The position numbers and the translations under genes were made by a program. Under the pieces are notes generated by a model, which ran no database searches, was not told the origin of the DNA, and worked only from the letters and a program-made list of their open reading frames with translations. This document shows, in pieces, positions 26,211 through 35,088 of a DNA stretch of 64,000 nt. The stretch is from Allosediminivita pacifica (GTDB taxonomy: Bacteria; Pseudomonadota; Alphaproteobacteria; Rhodobacterales; Rhodobacteraceae). How positions within the stretch are numbered: the first letter of the stretch is position 1; the number at the start of each line of letters is the position of its first letter. Location: assembly GCF_003054175.1 (NCBI RefSeq), contig NZ_QBKN01000002.1, forward strand, positions 218,189-282,188, read 5' to 3'.

Positions 26211-27150
26211 AATCCGTGGGACGCGGCGGCGGTGGCAGTGCCGCCGGGGTGGAGGCCGACGATGCCCCCGGAAGACGCACGCGAAGCCGCTTGATGCGGC
26301 GCGGGTCGGCGTCCACGACCTCGAAATCGAGACCTGCAGGATGCGTGATCACCTCGCCACGCGCGGGAACCCGCCCGGCCAGCATGAAGACCAGGCCGCC
26401 CAGCGTGTCGATCTCCTCGCCGTCGATCTCCTCGTCCTCGGTGAGGCTGATGCCCACCTCCTGCTCGAATTCCTCGAGCGGGGTCTTGGACTGCGCGATG
26501 TAGCAGCCGCTGCGCTCTCGGGTCCAGAAGGTGTCCTCGTCGGTGTCGTGCTCGTCCTCGATCTCGCCGATGACCTGTTCGATCAGGTCCTCGATCGTCA
26601 CCAGACCGTCGACGCCGCCGTATTCGTCGATCACCAGCGCCATGTGCCGCCGTTCGGTCTGCATCTTGGTGAGCAGCACGCCGATGGGCATGGAGGGCGG
26701 CACGAAAAGCAGCGGGCGCAGGATGCGCTTCAGCTCGAATTCGGTCTCGCCCGCATCGAACCCGTGCGACAGCGCGAAGTCCTTGAGGTGTGCCATCCCC
26801 ACGGGCGTGTCGAGCGTGCCTTCGTAGACCGGGAGCCGGGTCAGGCCCGATTCGCGGAACACCTCGAGAAGCTCGTCCCGGGTGATCGTATCCGGCACGG
26901 CCACGATCTCGGCCTTGGGGATTGCCACATCCTCGACGCGCATGCGTCGAAGGTTGATAAGTCCGGGAGAGACGCGCGGTTCGGAGGCGGTGCCATCTTC
27001 GCCCTCCGCCTCGTGCTCACCGCCGAGAAATCCCAGAAATTTCTGGAAAAATCCCGATCCATCCTCTGAATGCCCATTCTCCAGCGCGCTCTGCGCTGCG
27101 TTAGGCGATCCGTCTGTGTCGCCCATCTCCTGCTTCCAGTCGCGAGCCAT
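26203..27150 (-). CDS. corC: CorC/HlyC-family CBS-domain protein
   Basis: A 315-aa cytoplasmic protein: an acidic N-terminal tail, a CBS pair (about 72-200, with RVEDVAIPKAEIVAVP and VIDEYGGVDGLVTIEDLIEQVIGEI) and a C-terminal CorC_HlyC domain with DTLGGLVFMLAGRVPARGE. The family is linked to magnesium/cobalt efflux and envelope integrity. It lacks the DUF21 membrane domain, which is normal for CorC. It lies between ybeY (9-nt gap) and lnt (8-nt overlap), the classic order. Confidence 0.92.
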   Translation of the reverse strand: MARDWKQEMGDTDGSPNAAQSALENGHSEDGSGFFQKFLGFLGGEHEAEGEDGTASEPRVSPGLINLRRMRVEDVAIPKAEIVAVPDTITRDELLEVFRESGLTRLPVYEGTLDTPVGMAHLKDFALSHGFDAGETEFELKRILRPLLFVPPSMPIGVLLTKMQTERRHMALVIDEYGGVDGLVTIEDLIEQVIGEIEDEHDTDEDTFWTRERSGCYIAQSKTPLEEFEQEVGISLTEDEEIDGEEIDTLGGLVFMLAGRVPARGEVITHPAGLDFEVVDADPRRIKRLRVRLPGASSASTPAALPPPPRPTDYA

Positions 27151-27159
27151 CTGGCCCTA

Positions 27160-27666
27160 TCACATCCTATTATATGGGTCGGCGATGCCGAGGTTGCCAA
27201 GTATCGTGGTCTCCAGCGCTTCCATGAGCGTGGCGTCTTCATCACGGATATGGTCGTAACCCAGCAGATGTAAAACCCCGTGAACAAGAAGATGAGTCAC
27301 ATGGTGCTCAAATTCCCTGCCCCCCTCGGCGGCTTCCTGCCTACAAACGTCGTAGGACAGGGCAAGATCGCCCAGATGATGGGCGTCCAGCGAATCGGGC
27401 GGCGGCGGCGGTTCGGGGGCTTCGCCCGGGTTTTCGGCTGCGAGATCCTCTGACGGCCAGCTCAGCACATTGGTCGGGCGGGGCTTGCCCCTGAAATCGG
27501 CGTTGAGCGTGGCGATGCGGTCGTCGTCGCAGCCCAGCACCGCGATCTCGTAGCCCTCCGGCGCGATCCCGAGGTGGGTGAGCGCGGCACGCGCCGCGCG
27601 TTCCGACCACGCCTCGAGATCCGCCTCCTCCCAGCGGGGGTCCTCGAAGATCGTCTCGGTCAGCAT
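27160..27666 (-). CDS. ybeY: Endoribonuclease YbeY (rRNA maturation)
   Basis: A 168-aa zinc metallo-endoribonuclease acting in 16S rRNA 3'-end maturation and ribosome quality control. The zinc motif HGVLHLLGYDH is present with the preceding HHVTHLL. RPTNVLSWP is the conserved mid-domain segment, extended here by a proline-rich insert (EAPEPPPPPDS). ATG 27666 is the only sensible start, but no good ribosome-binding site is visible because an intergenic repeat copy occupies the leader. Confidence 0.93.
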   Translation of the reverse strand: MLTETIFEDPRWEEADLEAWSERAARAALTHLGIAPEGYEIAVLGCDDDRIATLNADFRGKPRPTNVLSWPSEDLAAENPGEAPEPPPPPDSLDAHHLGDLALSYDVCRQEAAEGGREFEHHVTHLLVHGVLHLLGYDHIRDEDATLMEALETTILGNLGIADPYNRM

Positions 27667-27671
27667 CTGGC

Positions 27672-27728
27672 CGGCCGCCGGGGGCGCCGCCCCCGGACCC
27701 CCGAGGTATTTTGGGCGAAAAGAAGCAA
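27672..27728 (+). repeat. Palindromic intergenic repeat, copy D (diverged)
   Basis: GGGGGCGCCGCCCCC, GGACCCCCGAGGTATTTTGGGCG, AAAAGAAG. It is shorter than copies A-C, with the middle hairpin missing. It lies between the phoH stop and the ybeY start, on the strand opposite both genes. Confidence 0.7.
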
Positions 27729-27739
27729 GGGGCGCGGGC

Positions 27740-28729
27740 TCAGCGGTTCGGCTCGTCTTCGTAGGCCTCGATGATCGCGGCGACCAGCGGGTGGCGCACG
27801 ACGTCCTTGCCGGTGAAGTAGTTGAACGAGATCGCCGGGATGTGCTTGAGGATGCGCTCGGCATCCGCCAGCCCCGAGTTCACGCCGCGCGGCAGGTCGA
27901 CCTGGCTGCGGTCGCCGGTGATGACCATGCGCGAGCCCTCACCCAGGCGGGTCAGGAACATCTTCATCTGCATCGAGGTGGCGTTCTGTGCTTCGTCCAG
28001 CACCACGAAGGCGTTGGACAGCGTACGCCCCCGCATGAACGCCAGCGGCGCGATCTCGACCGTCTTTTCCGCCATCATGTTGCCGAGCTGCTTGCCGGGC
28101 ATGAAGTCGTTCAACGCGTCGTAGAGCGGCTGCATGTAGGGGTCGACCTTGTCCTTCATGTCGCCGGGCAGGTAGCCGAGCTTCTCGCCCGCCTCGACCG
28201 CCGGGCGCGACAGGATGATCCGGTCGACCAGCCCGTTGATGAGCATGTTCACCCCCACCGCGACGGCGAGGTAGGTCTTGCCGGTGCCGGCGGGGCCGAT
28301 GCCGAAGGCAAGCTCGTTCTCGAAGAGCGACTTGACGTAGGCCTTCTGCGCCTCGGTGCGCGGCTCGATCAGCTTGCGGCGGGTCTTGATCTCGATCTTG
28401 TCGCCGCTGCCGAACATCTCGAGCTGCGAGCTCCCGGCGGTGCTTTCCTCCGGCTGGGGCGAGGCCATGCGGAACTCGCGGTCGATGTCGGCGCTGCTCA
28501 CCTCGCGGCCCTGCTCGAGCCGCTCGTAAAGCGCGCGCAGCACCTCGGCGGCCTCCTCGCGGGCGTCCTCCGGGCCGTGCACGGCCAGCTGGTTGCCGCG
28601 GCGCAGGATCTGCACCCCGGTGCGGGATTCGATGTCCGTGAGGTTGCGGTCGAATTCGCCGCAAAGATCGATCAGCAGACGGTTGTCGGGAAATTCAAGG
28701 ATGGCTTCGGTCAGGGTGCCCGTGGTCAC
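27740..28729 (-). CDS. phoH: PhoH-family ATPase
   Basis: A 329-aa PhoH-like protein. An N-terminal KH-like segment (residues about 15-60) precedes the ATPase with Walker A GPAGTGKTY and the Walker B-like VVLDEAQNATSMQMKMFLTR, followed by MVITGDRSQVD. It is thought to act in RNA metabolism together with YbeY. I placed the start at GTG 28729 because AGGAGAGATGC lies directly upstream; the in-frame TTG at 28768 has no such support. Next gene is ybeY, separated by repeat copy D. Confidence 0.93.
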   Translation of the reverse strand: MTTGTLTEAILEFPDNRLLIDLCGEFDRNLTDIESRTGVQILRRGNQLAVHGPEDAREEAAEVLRALYERLEQGREVSSADIDREFRMASPQPEESTAGSSQLEMFGSGDKIEIKTRRKLIEPRTEAQKAYVKSLFENELAFGIGPAGTGKTYLAVAVGVNMLINGLVDRIILSRPAVEAGEKLGYLPGDMKDKVDPYMQPLYDALNDFMPGKQLGNMMAEKTVEIAPLAFMRGRTLSNAFVVLDEAQNATSMQMKMFLTRLGEGSRMVITGDRSQVDLPRGVNSGLADAERILKHIPAISFNYFTGKDVVRHPLVAAIIEAYEDEPNR

Positions 28730-28863
28730 GCATCTCTCCTGGTGTGCGAGTCGTCCCCAGCGTGCCAAGCCCGGGCGGTCGTGGCAAGCAAGAGCACGCG
28801 CGGCACGACGCGAGGGAAGCGTCCTGCGGCGATCGGCGTAGTCACTGCCGCCCGCAGCGGCGT

Positions 28864-29148
28864 CTAGCCACCGCGGAAGTCACCGGTGGCGAGGCCGGGG
28901 AAATCCACAGGGACACGGGTGCAGACCGGCCGGCCCGTGATCGGATCGAAGCGCGGGCTCATATAGCCCTCTGCGCCATCGTCGATGATCCAGTACTGGC
29001 AGCCGTGGGGCGAAATCCAGATGCCCGCGCGCAGGTCGGCCAGATCCTGACGCCCCTCGTGCGACTTGTCGGGCCCCACGGGCCGGTCGACCGCACAGCC
29101 CGACAGAGCAAGAGAGGCAAGCGCAGCGGTCGCAAGTGTCCGAAGCAT
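28864..29148 (-). CDS. Small predicted lipoprotein, paralogue of the upstream gene
   Basis: A 94-aa protein with a lipoprotein signal peptide (lipobox LSGC, Cys at about 18). The core GIWISPHGCQYWIIDDGAEGYMSPRF and a final GRPVC match the neighbouring 137-aa protein. No family is recognised. A Cys pair in the core (GCQ...PVC) may form a disulfide in the periplasm. GGGAGG precedes the start. It lies 12 nt after the upstream paralogue and before phoH. Confidence 0.8.
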   Translation of the reverse strand: MLRTLATAALASLALSGCAVDRPVGPDKSHEGRQDLADLRAGIWISPHGCQYWIIDDGAEGYMSPRFDPITGRPVCTRVPVDFPGLATGDFRGG

Positions 29149-29160
29149 CCGCGCCCTCCC

Positions 29161-29574
29161 CTACCGTTCCGCGCTGCCGGGCGGCAGGTCGGACTTGCGG
29201 ATGACGAACTGCCCCTCGCGCGATATGTAGCCCCGGTGGCAGACCGGCTTGCCCTCGCGGGTCAGGATCGGCGCCATGTAGCCTTCGATCCCGTCGTCCA
29301 TGATCCAGTGCTGGCAGCCGTCGGGATCAGTCCAGATGCCGGGACGGAAGACCTCGCCCTTCAAGACCACGCGCCCGCCGGGCGTGGTGGCGATGACCCG
29401 CCCGCCGCCGCGCAGCGTCTCCATGGCGCCATCGCTCAGCCCGTTGATGCGGATCTGTTCGCCGGTCTCCTCGTCGATCACGATGGGCTCGGCCGCGAGC
29501 TGGCCTGCCCCCAGCAGCGCCGCGAACGCCACCAGCACGGCGCGGACATGGGTCTTCACAAAGATCCTCGTCAT
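29161..29574 (-). CDS. Small exported protein of unknown function
   Basis: A 137-aa protein with a cleavable signal peptide (about 1-28, ending LAA-EP). The middle VVLKGEVFRPGIWTDPDGC and HWIMDDGIEGYMAP is shared with the downstream lipoprotein, and GKPVCHRGYI follows. The N-terminal part also has INGLSDGAMETLRGGGRVIATTPGGR, absent from the paralogue. No family is recognised. It is well translated by appearance (GGGGAGGAG before ATG) and lies between miaB and the paralogue. Confidence 0.8.
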   Translation of the reverse strand: MTRIFVKTHVRAVLVAFAALLGAGQLAAEPIVIDEETGEQIRINGLSDGAMETLRGGGRVIATTPGGRVVLKGEVFRPGIWTDPDGCQHWIMDDGIEGYMAPILTREGKPVCHRGYISREGQFVIRKSDLPPGSAER

Positions 29575-29758
29575 GGGCTCCTCCCCGAAGGCGGCCCACT
29601 GCGGAGGGGACGCCGAGTCCCTCCTGATTATCAGCTATTTACGCAGCGTAATAGACGCATCACCTCAGAGGCCCGCTGCAAGTGGCATTCCCGCAAGACG
29701 AAGTGCCCCGCACGACCAGAACTCGGCAAACGGGTTAGCCGCTTGGGAGGACGTCGCT

Positions 29759-31084
29759 TCAGGCGAGTTGCAGCGCCTCGCCCGAGAGCGAGTTCGGCCC
29801 CGAAGCTGTGATCCGCATCCGCACCAGATCGCCGGGAACGTGACCCGCGGCATCGAAATGCACCGCATGCAGGTACTCCGACTTGCCGACCATCTGGCCC
29901 TCGAACCGGCCCGGCTTTTCGACCAGCACCGAGACCTCGCGCCCGACCATGCTGTCCTGCACGGCGCGCTGCTGTTCGGTCAGCAGCGCCTGCAGGCGCC
30001 GCAGACGGTCGTCCTTGACCTCTTCCGACAGCTGGTCGCGCTCGGCGGCCGGTGTCCCGGGGCGCGTCGAATACTTGAACGAGAAAGCCGAGCCGTAGCC
30101 CGCCGCCCGCACGATATCCATCGTTGCCTGGAAATCCTCTTCGGTCTCTTCCGGGAAGCCCACGATGAAGTCGCCAGACAGATGCAGGTCGGGGCGCGCA
30201 GCGCGCAGCCGGTCGATCAGCTTGAGGTAGCTCTCCGCCGTATGCGAGCGGTTCATGCGCTTGAGGATCTTGTCGCTGCCCGCCTGGACCGGCAGGTGCA
30301 GGTAGGGCATCAGCTTGGAACAGCTGCCATGCGCCTCGATTAGGTCCTCGTCCATGTCGTTGGGGTGCGAGGTGGTGAAGCGAATGCGCGCCAGCCCGTC
30401 GATCTCGCTCAGCGCCCAGATGAGCCGCGCCAGAGACCATTCCCGCCCGTCGGCCCCCTGCCCGTGATAGGCGTTCACGTTCTGGCCCAGCAGCGTGATC
30501 TCGCGCACGCCGCGCTCGACCAAGTCGCGCGCCTCCTCCAAGATGCGGGTCGCCGGGCGGCTGACCTCGGCCCCGCGGGTGTAGGGCACCACGCAGAAGG
30601 CGCAGAACTTGTCGCAGCCCTCCTGCACGGTCAGGAAGGCCGTGGGCCCGCGCTTGGCCTTGGGGCGGCGCTTGAGCTTCTCGAACTTGTCTTCCTCGGG
30701 GAAATCGGTGTCGAGCGCCTTTTCGCCGGCGCGCGCCCGCGCCTCAAGCTGCGGCAGGCGGTGGTAGCTCTGCGGACCGACGACCAGATCGACCAGCGGC
30801 TGGCGGCGCATGATCTCGGCGCCCTCGGCCTGGGCCACGCAGCCGGCCACGCCGATGCGCAGATCGGGCCGCTCGGCCTTGAGGTGCTTGAAGCGGCCCA
30901 GCTCGGAATAGACCTTCTCGGCGGCCTTTTCCCGGATGTGACAGGTGTTCAGCAGGATCAGGTCGGCATCTTCGGGCGTGTCGGTCCGTTCGTAGCCCTG
31001 GAGCGACTCCTCCATGCGCTCGCTGTCGTAGACGTTCATCTGACAGCCATATGTCTTGATGAAGAGCTTCTTCGCCTCGGTCAT
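29759..31084 (-). CDS. miaB: tRNA-2-methylthio-N6-dimethylallyladenosine synthase
   Basis: A 441-aa radical-SAM methylthiotransferase modifying A37 of tRNAs reading U-initial codons. The N-terminal UPF0004 domain carries the cluster cysteines in [20 protein letters not shown] and [10 protein letters not shown]. The radical SAM motif is [17 protein letters not shown]-terminal TRAM domain ends with [15 protein letters not shown]. Head gene of the block running towards phoH and lnt. Confidence 0.96.
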   Translation of the reverse strand: MTEAKKLFIKTYGCQMNVYDSERMEESLQGYERTDTPEDADLILLNTCHIREKAAEKVYSELGRFKHLKAERPDLRIGVAGCVAQAEGAEIMRRQPLVDLVVGPQSYHRLPQLEARARAGEKALDTDFPEEDKFEKLKRRPKAKRGPTAFLTVQEGCDKFCAFCVVPYTRGAEVSRPATRILEEARDLVERGVREITLLGQNVNAYHGQGADGREWSLARLIWALSEIDGLARIRFTTSHPNDMDEDLIEAHGSCSKLMPYLHLPVQAGSDKILKRMNRSHTAESYLKLIDRLRAARPDLHLSGDFIVGFPEETEEDFQATMDIVRAAGYGSAFSFKYSTRPGTPAAERDQLSEEVKDDRLRRLQALLTEQQRAVQDSMVGREVSVLVEKPGRFEGQMVGKSEYLHAVHFDAAGHVPGDLVRMRITASGPNSLSGEALQLA

Positions 31085-31563
31085 CGCGCGTCCTTTCGCG
31101 TGGCGGCGCGCCTGCGCCCGGCCAGCCTTGTCTCAGTGGCCGCGGATACAGCAAAACCCCTCGCCCTTGCAATGCACCCGGCAGTACTCCGGTGCGGTGG
31201 CGAGCGCCGCGCAAACGGTCAAACCGCTCGGAAACGGCAAGCATGCTTACCAATTGCTTGCGGTCACGGGACCAGAGTCTTATCGCTGGCAAGGGCGCAG
31301 GATCGACAGGATCCCGTATTTCGCGCCTCTCAGGGGCCGTCGGCAAGCCCCGATCTCATGTTTGGATTAGGGAAGATATCGCACATGCCAGTCCATGGCA
31401 GCCAAACTCCACGTCGAGGCACTGCGTCTCCGGCCATCGCCGCACCATCAGAAAAGTTACCGCCTCGCGGGAACCTATCGCGCGACTCCTGCATCCCCCC
31501 TCGACTCCACGTAGGCGCCAGATGTCGCCGCATGCTCAACCCCGAAACGACGGAGGCTCTTGT
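31085..31563. other. Intergenic region between miaB and the GNAT gene
   Basis: 479 bp between divergent genes. An open frame continues upstream of the GNAT start, but it has no start signal or protein-like composition. It presumably holds the two divergent promoters; nothing else was recognised. Confidence 0.5.
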
Positions 31564-32202
31564 ATGGCACTGACCGTCCGTCCCCTACACGAAGGCGACG
31601 TCGGCATCTGGCGCGCGCTCGTGAACGAGATGACAGAGCTCTATCCCCACGCGCTGCACGCAAGCGCCGAAGAGGCGCGGCGCATCCCCGAAGAGAGGGT
31701 GGCCGCCGCGCTGGCAGGTGGCAGGCGTTTCGGGATTTTCGAGACGAACGCCGATGAGGACGAAGCTGACTGCGTCGGGCTCGCAGCCCTGACCATACCC
31801 GCGCCCTTCCGCGCACGCCACCGGCGGCGGCTGGAGAAATTCTACATCCGCCCGCATGCGGAGCACGGAGAGGCCCCGCTCCGGCTCATGATCGCGCTGC
31901 TCACGAACGCGCGCGCCGAGGGTGCGACGCAGATCGAGTTCTCTATCTCGGACCGCGCCCGAAGCTGCACCCTCTCGTTCTTCGGAAGCTTCGGGTTCGA
32001 GGAAGTCGGCCGCCTGCCCGACGCGATCGTCACCGATGACGGGCCTGCGGACGACATCCAGTTCGTGCTCAAGCTGGGCGACGCGACCCGCCTCCGCCCC
32101 GATCAGTCGAGGTCTTCGGTCACGATGCGATCTGGCGCCACGTCGATATACTCGAGTTCGCCCCGGATCGCCTCGATCATCGGATCGGGCCCGCAGACGT
32201 AG
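31564..32202 (+). CDS. GNAT-family N-acetyltransferase
   Basis: A 212-aa GNAT-fold protein. The central FYIRPHAEHGEAPLRLMIALL corresponds to the CoA-binding motif A region (degenerate), followed by SFFGSFGFEEVGRLPDAI, the motif B pattern. The ATG at 31564 follows CGGAGG. The last 33 codons overlap the 3' end of the convergent ferredoxin-reductase-like gene by 100 bp, so the true conserved protein probably ends near residue 175 and the tail is unconstrained. Substrate unknown. Confidence 0.78.
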   Translation: MALTVRPLHEGDVGIWRALVNEMTELYPHALHASAEEARRIPEERVAAALAGGRRFGIFETNADEDEADCVGLAALTIPAPFRARHRRRLEKFYIRPHAEHGEAPLRLMIALLTNARAEGATQIEFSISDRARSCTLSFFGSFGFEEVGRLPDAIVTDDGPADDIQFVLKLGDATRLRPDQSRSSVTMRSGATSIYSSSPRIASIIGSGPQT

Positions 32203-32777
32203 CAGAAATCCGTCTGCGCCTTCACGAAATCGGCCAGCATCGTGCGGTCGATCATGCCGCGCGCCAGCGGACTGCTTTTCTCCTCGGTCACGGTCCAGTG
32301 CACGCGCAGGCCGTCCATGGCCTCGAACTCCTCGCGCAGGACAATGTCCTGCTCGGTCTTGTTCGAGAAGATCAGCGTGTTGCCGTCGAGCGTACCCTTC
32401 TCGTGCAGCTTCTTGCGCAGGATCGAGATGAAGGGCGTGACACCCGCGCCGCCCGCGATGAAGACGCCGTCGCCCTTGTCCTCGATCGCGCCCCAAGGCT
32501 CGTCGATCAGTACCGTGTCGCCGGGCTTCAGGTCCGCGATCCGCGTCGTCACCCCGTCATGGTCCGGGTAGGACTTGATGACGAACTGCAGGCTGTCTTC
32601 GTGCGGCAGGCTGGTGAAGGTGAAGGGGCGCTTCTCCTCGCGCCAGCCGTCCTGGTCGAGCGCGAAATCCGTCGCCTGCCCGGGGGTGAAGGAAAAGCCC
32701 TCGGGCTTGTCGAACACGAGATGGTTCACGTCGTGGGTGACGGGCTGAATGGCCTTCAGTGTCAGACGATGTGGCAT
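32103..32777 (-). CDS. FAD/NAD(P)-binding ferredoxin-reductase-like protein
   Basis: A 224-aa minimal ferredoxin-NADP reductase fold. The FAD-binding barrel has REEKRPFTFTSLP (the RxYS/T-type motif), the NAD domain starts at GVFIAGGAGVTPFISILR, and the C-terminal FCYVCGPDPMIEA is the conserved nucleotide segment. No ferredoxin or flavodoxin partner is adjacent. It is independent of fabI (88-nt gap) and overlaps the convergent GNAT gene tail. Confidence 0.85.
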   Translation of the reverse strand: MPHRLTLKAIQPVTHDVNHLVFDKPEGFSFTPGQATDFALDQDGWREEKRPFTFTSLPHEDSLQFVIKSYPDHDGVTTRIADLKPGDTVLIDEPWGAIEDKGDGVFIAGGAGVTPFISILRKKLHEKGTLDGNTLIFSNKTEQDIVLREEFEAMDGLRVHWTVTEEKSSPLARGMIDRTMLADFVKAQTDFCYVCGPDPMIEAIRGELEYIDVAPDRIVTEDLD

Positions 32778-32865
32778 TGCGGCCTCCTGTCATGTGGTTT
32801 GACACATCAACCACATCGCGAAGGCCGGGGTTCCTGTGGCGGCGGCAGACGTCGCCAGCCCAGGC

Positions 32866-33657
32866 TCAGAGGTTCTCGAGCTGCGGCATCCCGAGGATGT
32901 GGAACCCGCCGTCCACGTGCACCACCTCGCCAGTCGTGCACGAACCCGCGTCCGACACCAGCCAGACCGCCGTGCCGCCCACGGCCTCCAGCGTCGCGTT
33001 CGACCGCAGCGGCGTGTTGGCCTCGGTGTACTTGTAGGTCCGCCGCGCGCCGCCGATGGCCGACCCCGCCAGCGTCTTCATCGGGCCGGGGCTGATCGCG
33101 TTCACGCGGATGCCCTCGGGGCCGAGATCGTTGGCAAGATAGGCCGTCACCGACTCCAGCGCCGCCTTGGCCACGCCCATCACGTTGTAGTTCGGCACGA
33201 CCCGGTGGCTGCCCTGGTAGGTCAGCGTCAGCAGCGTGCCGCCGTTCTCCACCATCATCGGATGGGCCCGCCGGGCGACCTCGATGAAGGAATAGGCCGA
33301 GATCTCCAGCGAATGCTTGAAGTTCGCACGGCTGGTGTTGAGGAACCGCCCCGACAGCTCGTTCTTGTCGGAATAGGCCACCGCGTGCACGAGGAAGTCG
33401 ATGGTCGGCCAGCGCTCGGCCAGCTGGGCAAAGCCCGCGTCCAGCCCCTCGTCGTCGGTCACGTCCATGTCCACCAGAAGGTCCGATCCCACGGACTCGG
33501 CCAGCGGCTTCACGCGCTTGGCAAAGTTGTCGCCCTGGTAGGCAAAGGCCAGCTCGGCCCCCGCCTCGCTCAGCGCCTTCGCGATGCCCCAGGCGATCGA
33601 CCGCTCGTTCGCCACACCCATGACAAGCCCGCGCTTGCCCTTCAGACTGCCTGTCAT
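32866..33657 (-). CDS. fabI: Enoyl-[acyl-carrier-protein] reductase (NADH)
   Basis: A 263-aa FabI-type short-chain dehydrogenase catalysing the last step of each fatty acid elongation cycle. GVANERSIAWGIA is the FabI-type nucleotide motif. Catalytic Tyr and Lys lie in PNYNVMGVAKAALE with YxxxxxxK spacing. SPGPMKTLAGSAI completes the active-site loop. It starts 6 nt after the fabB stop with a weak ribosome-binding site, implying translational coupling. Confidence 0.95.
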   Translation of the reverse strand: MTGSLKGKRGLVMGVANERSIAWGIAKALSEAGAELAFAYQGDNFAKRVKPLAESVGSDLLVDMDVTDDEGLDAGFAQLAERWPTIDFLVHAVAYSDKNELSGRFLNTSRANFKHSLEISAYSFIEVARRAHPMMVENGGTLLTLTYQGSHRVVPNYNVMGVAKAALESVTAYLANDLGPEGIRVNAISPGPMKTLAGSAIGGARRTYKYTEANTPLRSNATLEAVGGTAVWLVSDAGSCTTGEVVHVDGGFHILGMPQLENL

Positions 33658-33663
33658 CGGTCG

Positions 33664-34893
33664 CTATCCATCATATTTCGAAAGCAGCATGGACCCGTTG
33701 GTCCCGCCGAACCCAAAGGAATTGGTCATCACGGTGTCGAGCCCCGCGCCCTCGACAAGATCGGTCGCGATCTCGGCAGGCTCCAGCGCCGGGTCCAGCG
33801 TCTCGACGTTGATCGAGGGCGTGATGAAATCGTCGCGCAGCATCAGCAGGCAATAGATCGCCTCCTGCGCGCCGGTCGCACCCTGGCTGTGTCCCGTCAT
33901 CGACTTGGTCGAGCTCACCGGCGGCGTCGTGCCCGTGCCGAAGACGCGGCGCACCGCCTCGATCTCGCCCACGTCGCCCACCGGTGTCGAGGTGCCATGC
34001 GCGTTGATGTAGCTCACCTTGCGGTCCTCGGGCAGCGTCTGCAGCGCCAGCCGCATCGCCCGCTCGCCGCCCTCGCCCGAGGGGGCCACCATGTCGTGCC
34101 CGTCGCTGGTGGCGGCATAGCCCGTCACCTCGGCATAGATCTTGGCACCGCGCGCCTTGGCATGCTCGAGATCCTCGAGCACCACCATGCCGCCGCCGCC
34201 CGAGATCACGAACCCGTCGCGGTCCGCGTCGAACGCCCGGCTGGCCTTCTCCGGCGTGTCGTTGAACTTGGTCGACATGGCGCCCATCGCGTCGAAGAGG
34301 CAGCTCAGCGTCCAGTCCAGCTCCTCGCCGCCGCCGGCGAACATCACGTCCTGCTTGCCCATCATGATCTGCTCGGCCGCGTTGCCGATGCAGTGCAGCG
34401 AGGTCGAGCAGGCCGAGGTGATGGAGTAATTGATGCCCTTGATCTTGAAGGCGGTCGAAAGGTTGGCCGAGATCGTCGAGGACATGCACTTCGGCACCGC
34501 GAAGGGCCCGATCCGCTTGGTCGCCCCGGTCTTGAGCACGGTCTGGTGTGCCGTCAGCATCGCGCTGGTCGACGGCCCGCCCGACCCCGCGACGAGCCCC
34601 GTGCGCGGGTTCACCACGTCGCTCTCGTCCAGCCCCGCATCCGCGATGGCGTGTTGCATCGCGATATGGGCATAGGCGGCGCCCGGTCCCATGAAGCGCA
34701 ACGTGCGCTTGTCGATATGCTCTGCCGGGTCGATCTTCAGATTGCCGGCGATCTGGCTGCGAAAGCCGTATTCCTTCATCTGCTCGTTGGCAGAGATGCC
34801 CGAGCGGCCGGCCTTCAACGAGCCCACCACTTCCTCGGCAGTATTCCCGATGCTGGAGACTACCCCCAGCCCAGTCACGACGACGCGGCGCAT
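33664..34893 (-). CDS. fabB: 3-oxoacyl-[acyl-carrier-protein] synthase I
   Basis: A 409-aa elongating condensing enzyme needed for unsaturated fatty acid synthesis together with FabA. The active-site triad is Cys in TSACSTSLHCIG, His in NAHGTSTPVGD and His in MTGHSQGATGAQEA. GAGGGGG precedes the ATG. It is co-transcribed with fabI. Upstream, where fabA is expected, a roughly 2-kb insert intervenes, so fabBI probably relies on a promoter in 34894-35040. Confidence 0.95.
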   Translation of the reverse strand: MRRVVVTGLGVVSSIGNTAEEVVGSLKAGRSGISANEQMKEYGFRSQIAGNLKIDPAEHIDKRTLRFMGPGAAYAHIAMQHAIADAGLDESDVVNPRTGLVAGSGGPSTSAMLTAHQTVLKTGATKRIGPFAVPKCMSSTISANLSTAFKIKGINYSITSACSTSLHCIGNAAEQIMMGKQDVMFAGGGEELDWTLSCLFDAMGAMSTKFNDTPEKASRAFDADRDGFVISGGGGMVVLEDLEHAKARGAKIYAEVTGYAATSDGHDMVAPSGEGGERAMRLALQTLPEDRKVSYINAHGTSTPVGDVGEIEAVRRVFGTGTTPPVSSTKSMTGHSQGATGAQEAIYCLLMLRDDFITPSINVETLDPALEPAEIATDLVEGAGLDTVMTNSFGFGGTNGSMLLSKYDG

Positions 34894-35088
34894 GCGGCCC
34901 CCTCTTGGTCTGTTGGCCGCCTGTCTATGGCAAGCCCATGGGGGCGTGCAAGGTGTGGAGGTGCGGCAGCCGCCATCGAACGCTTGGCTTGCCGTTCAGC
35001 CCCCCGTAGGGTCAACCTGAATTGGATAGTAAAATGAATCGAAGTTCTCAGATTGAACGATGGTTAAAAAAAAACAGGGGGTAGAGGT

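Noticed and set aside
31192..31563. N-terminal extension of the GNAT frame
   Set aside because: Composition is not protein-like, and the ATG at 31564 has CGGAGG and starts the conserved domain.
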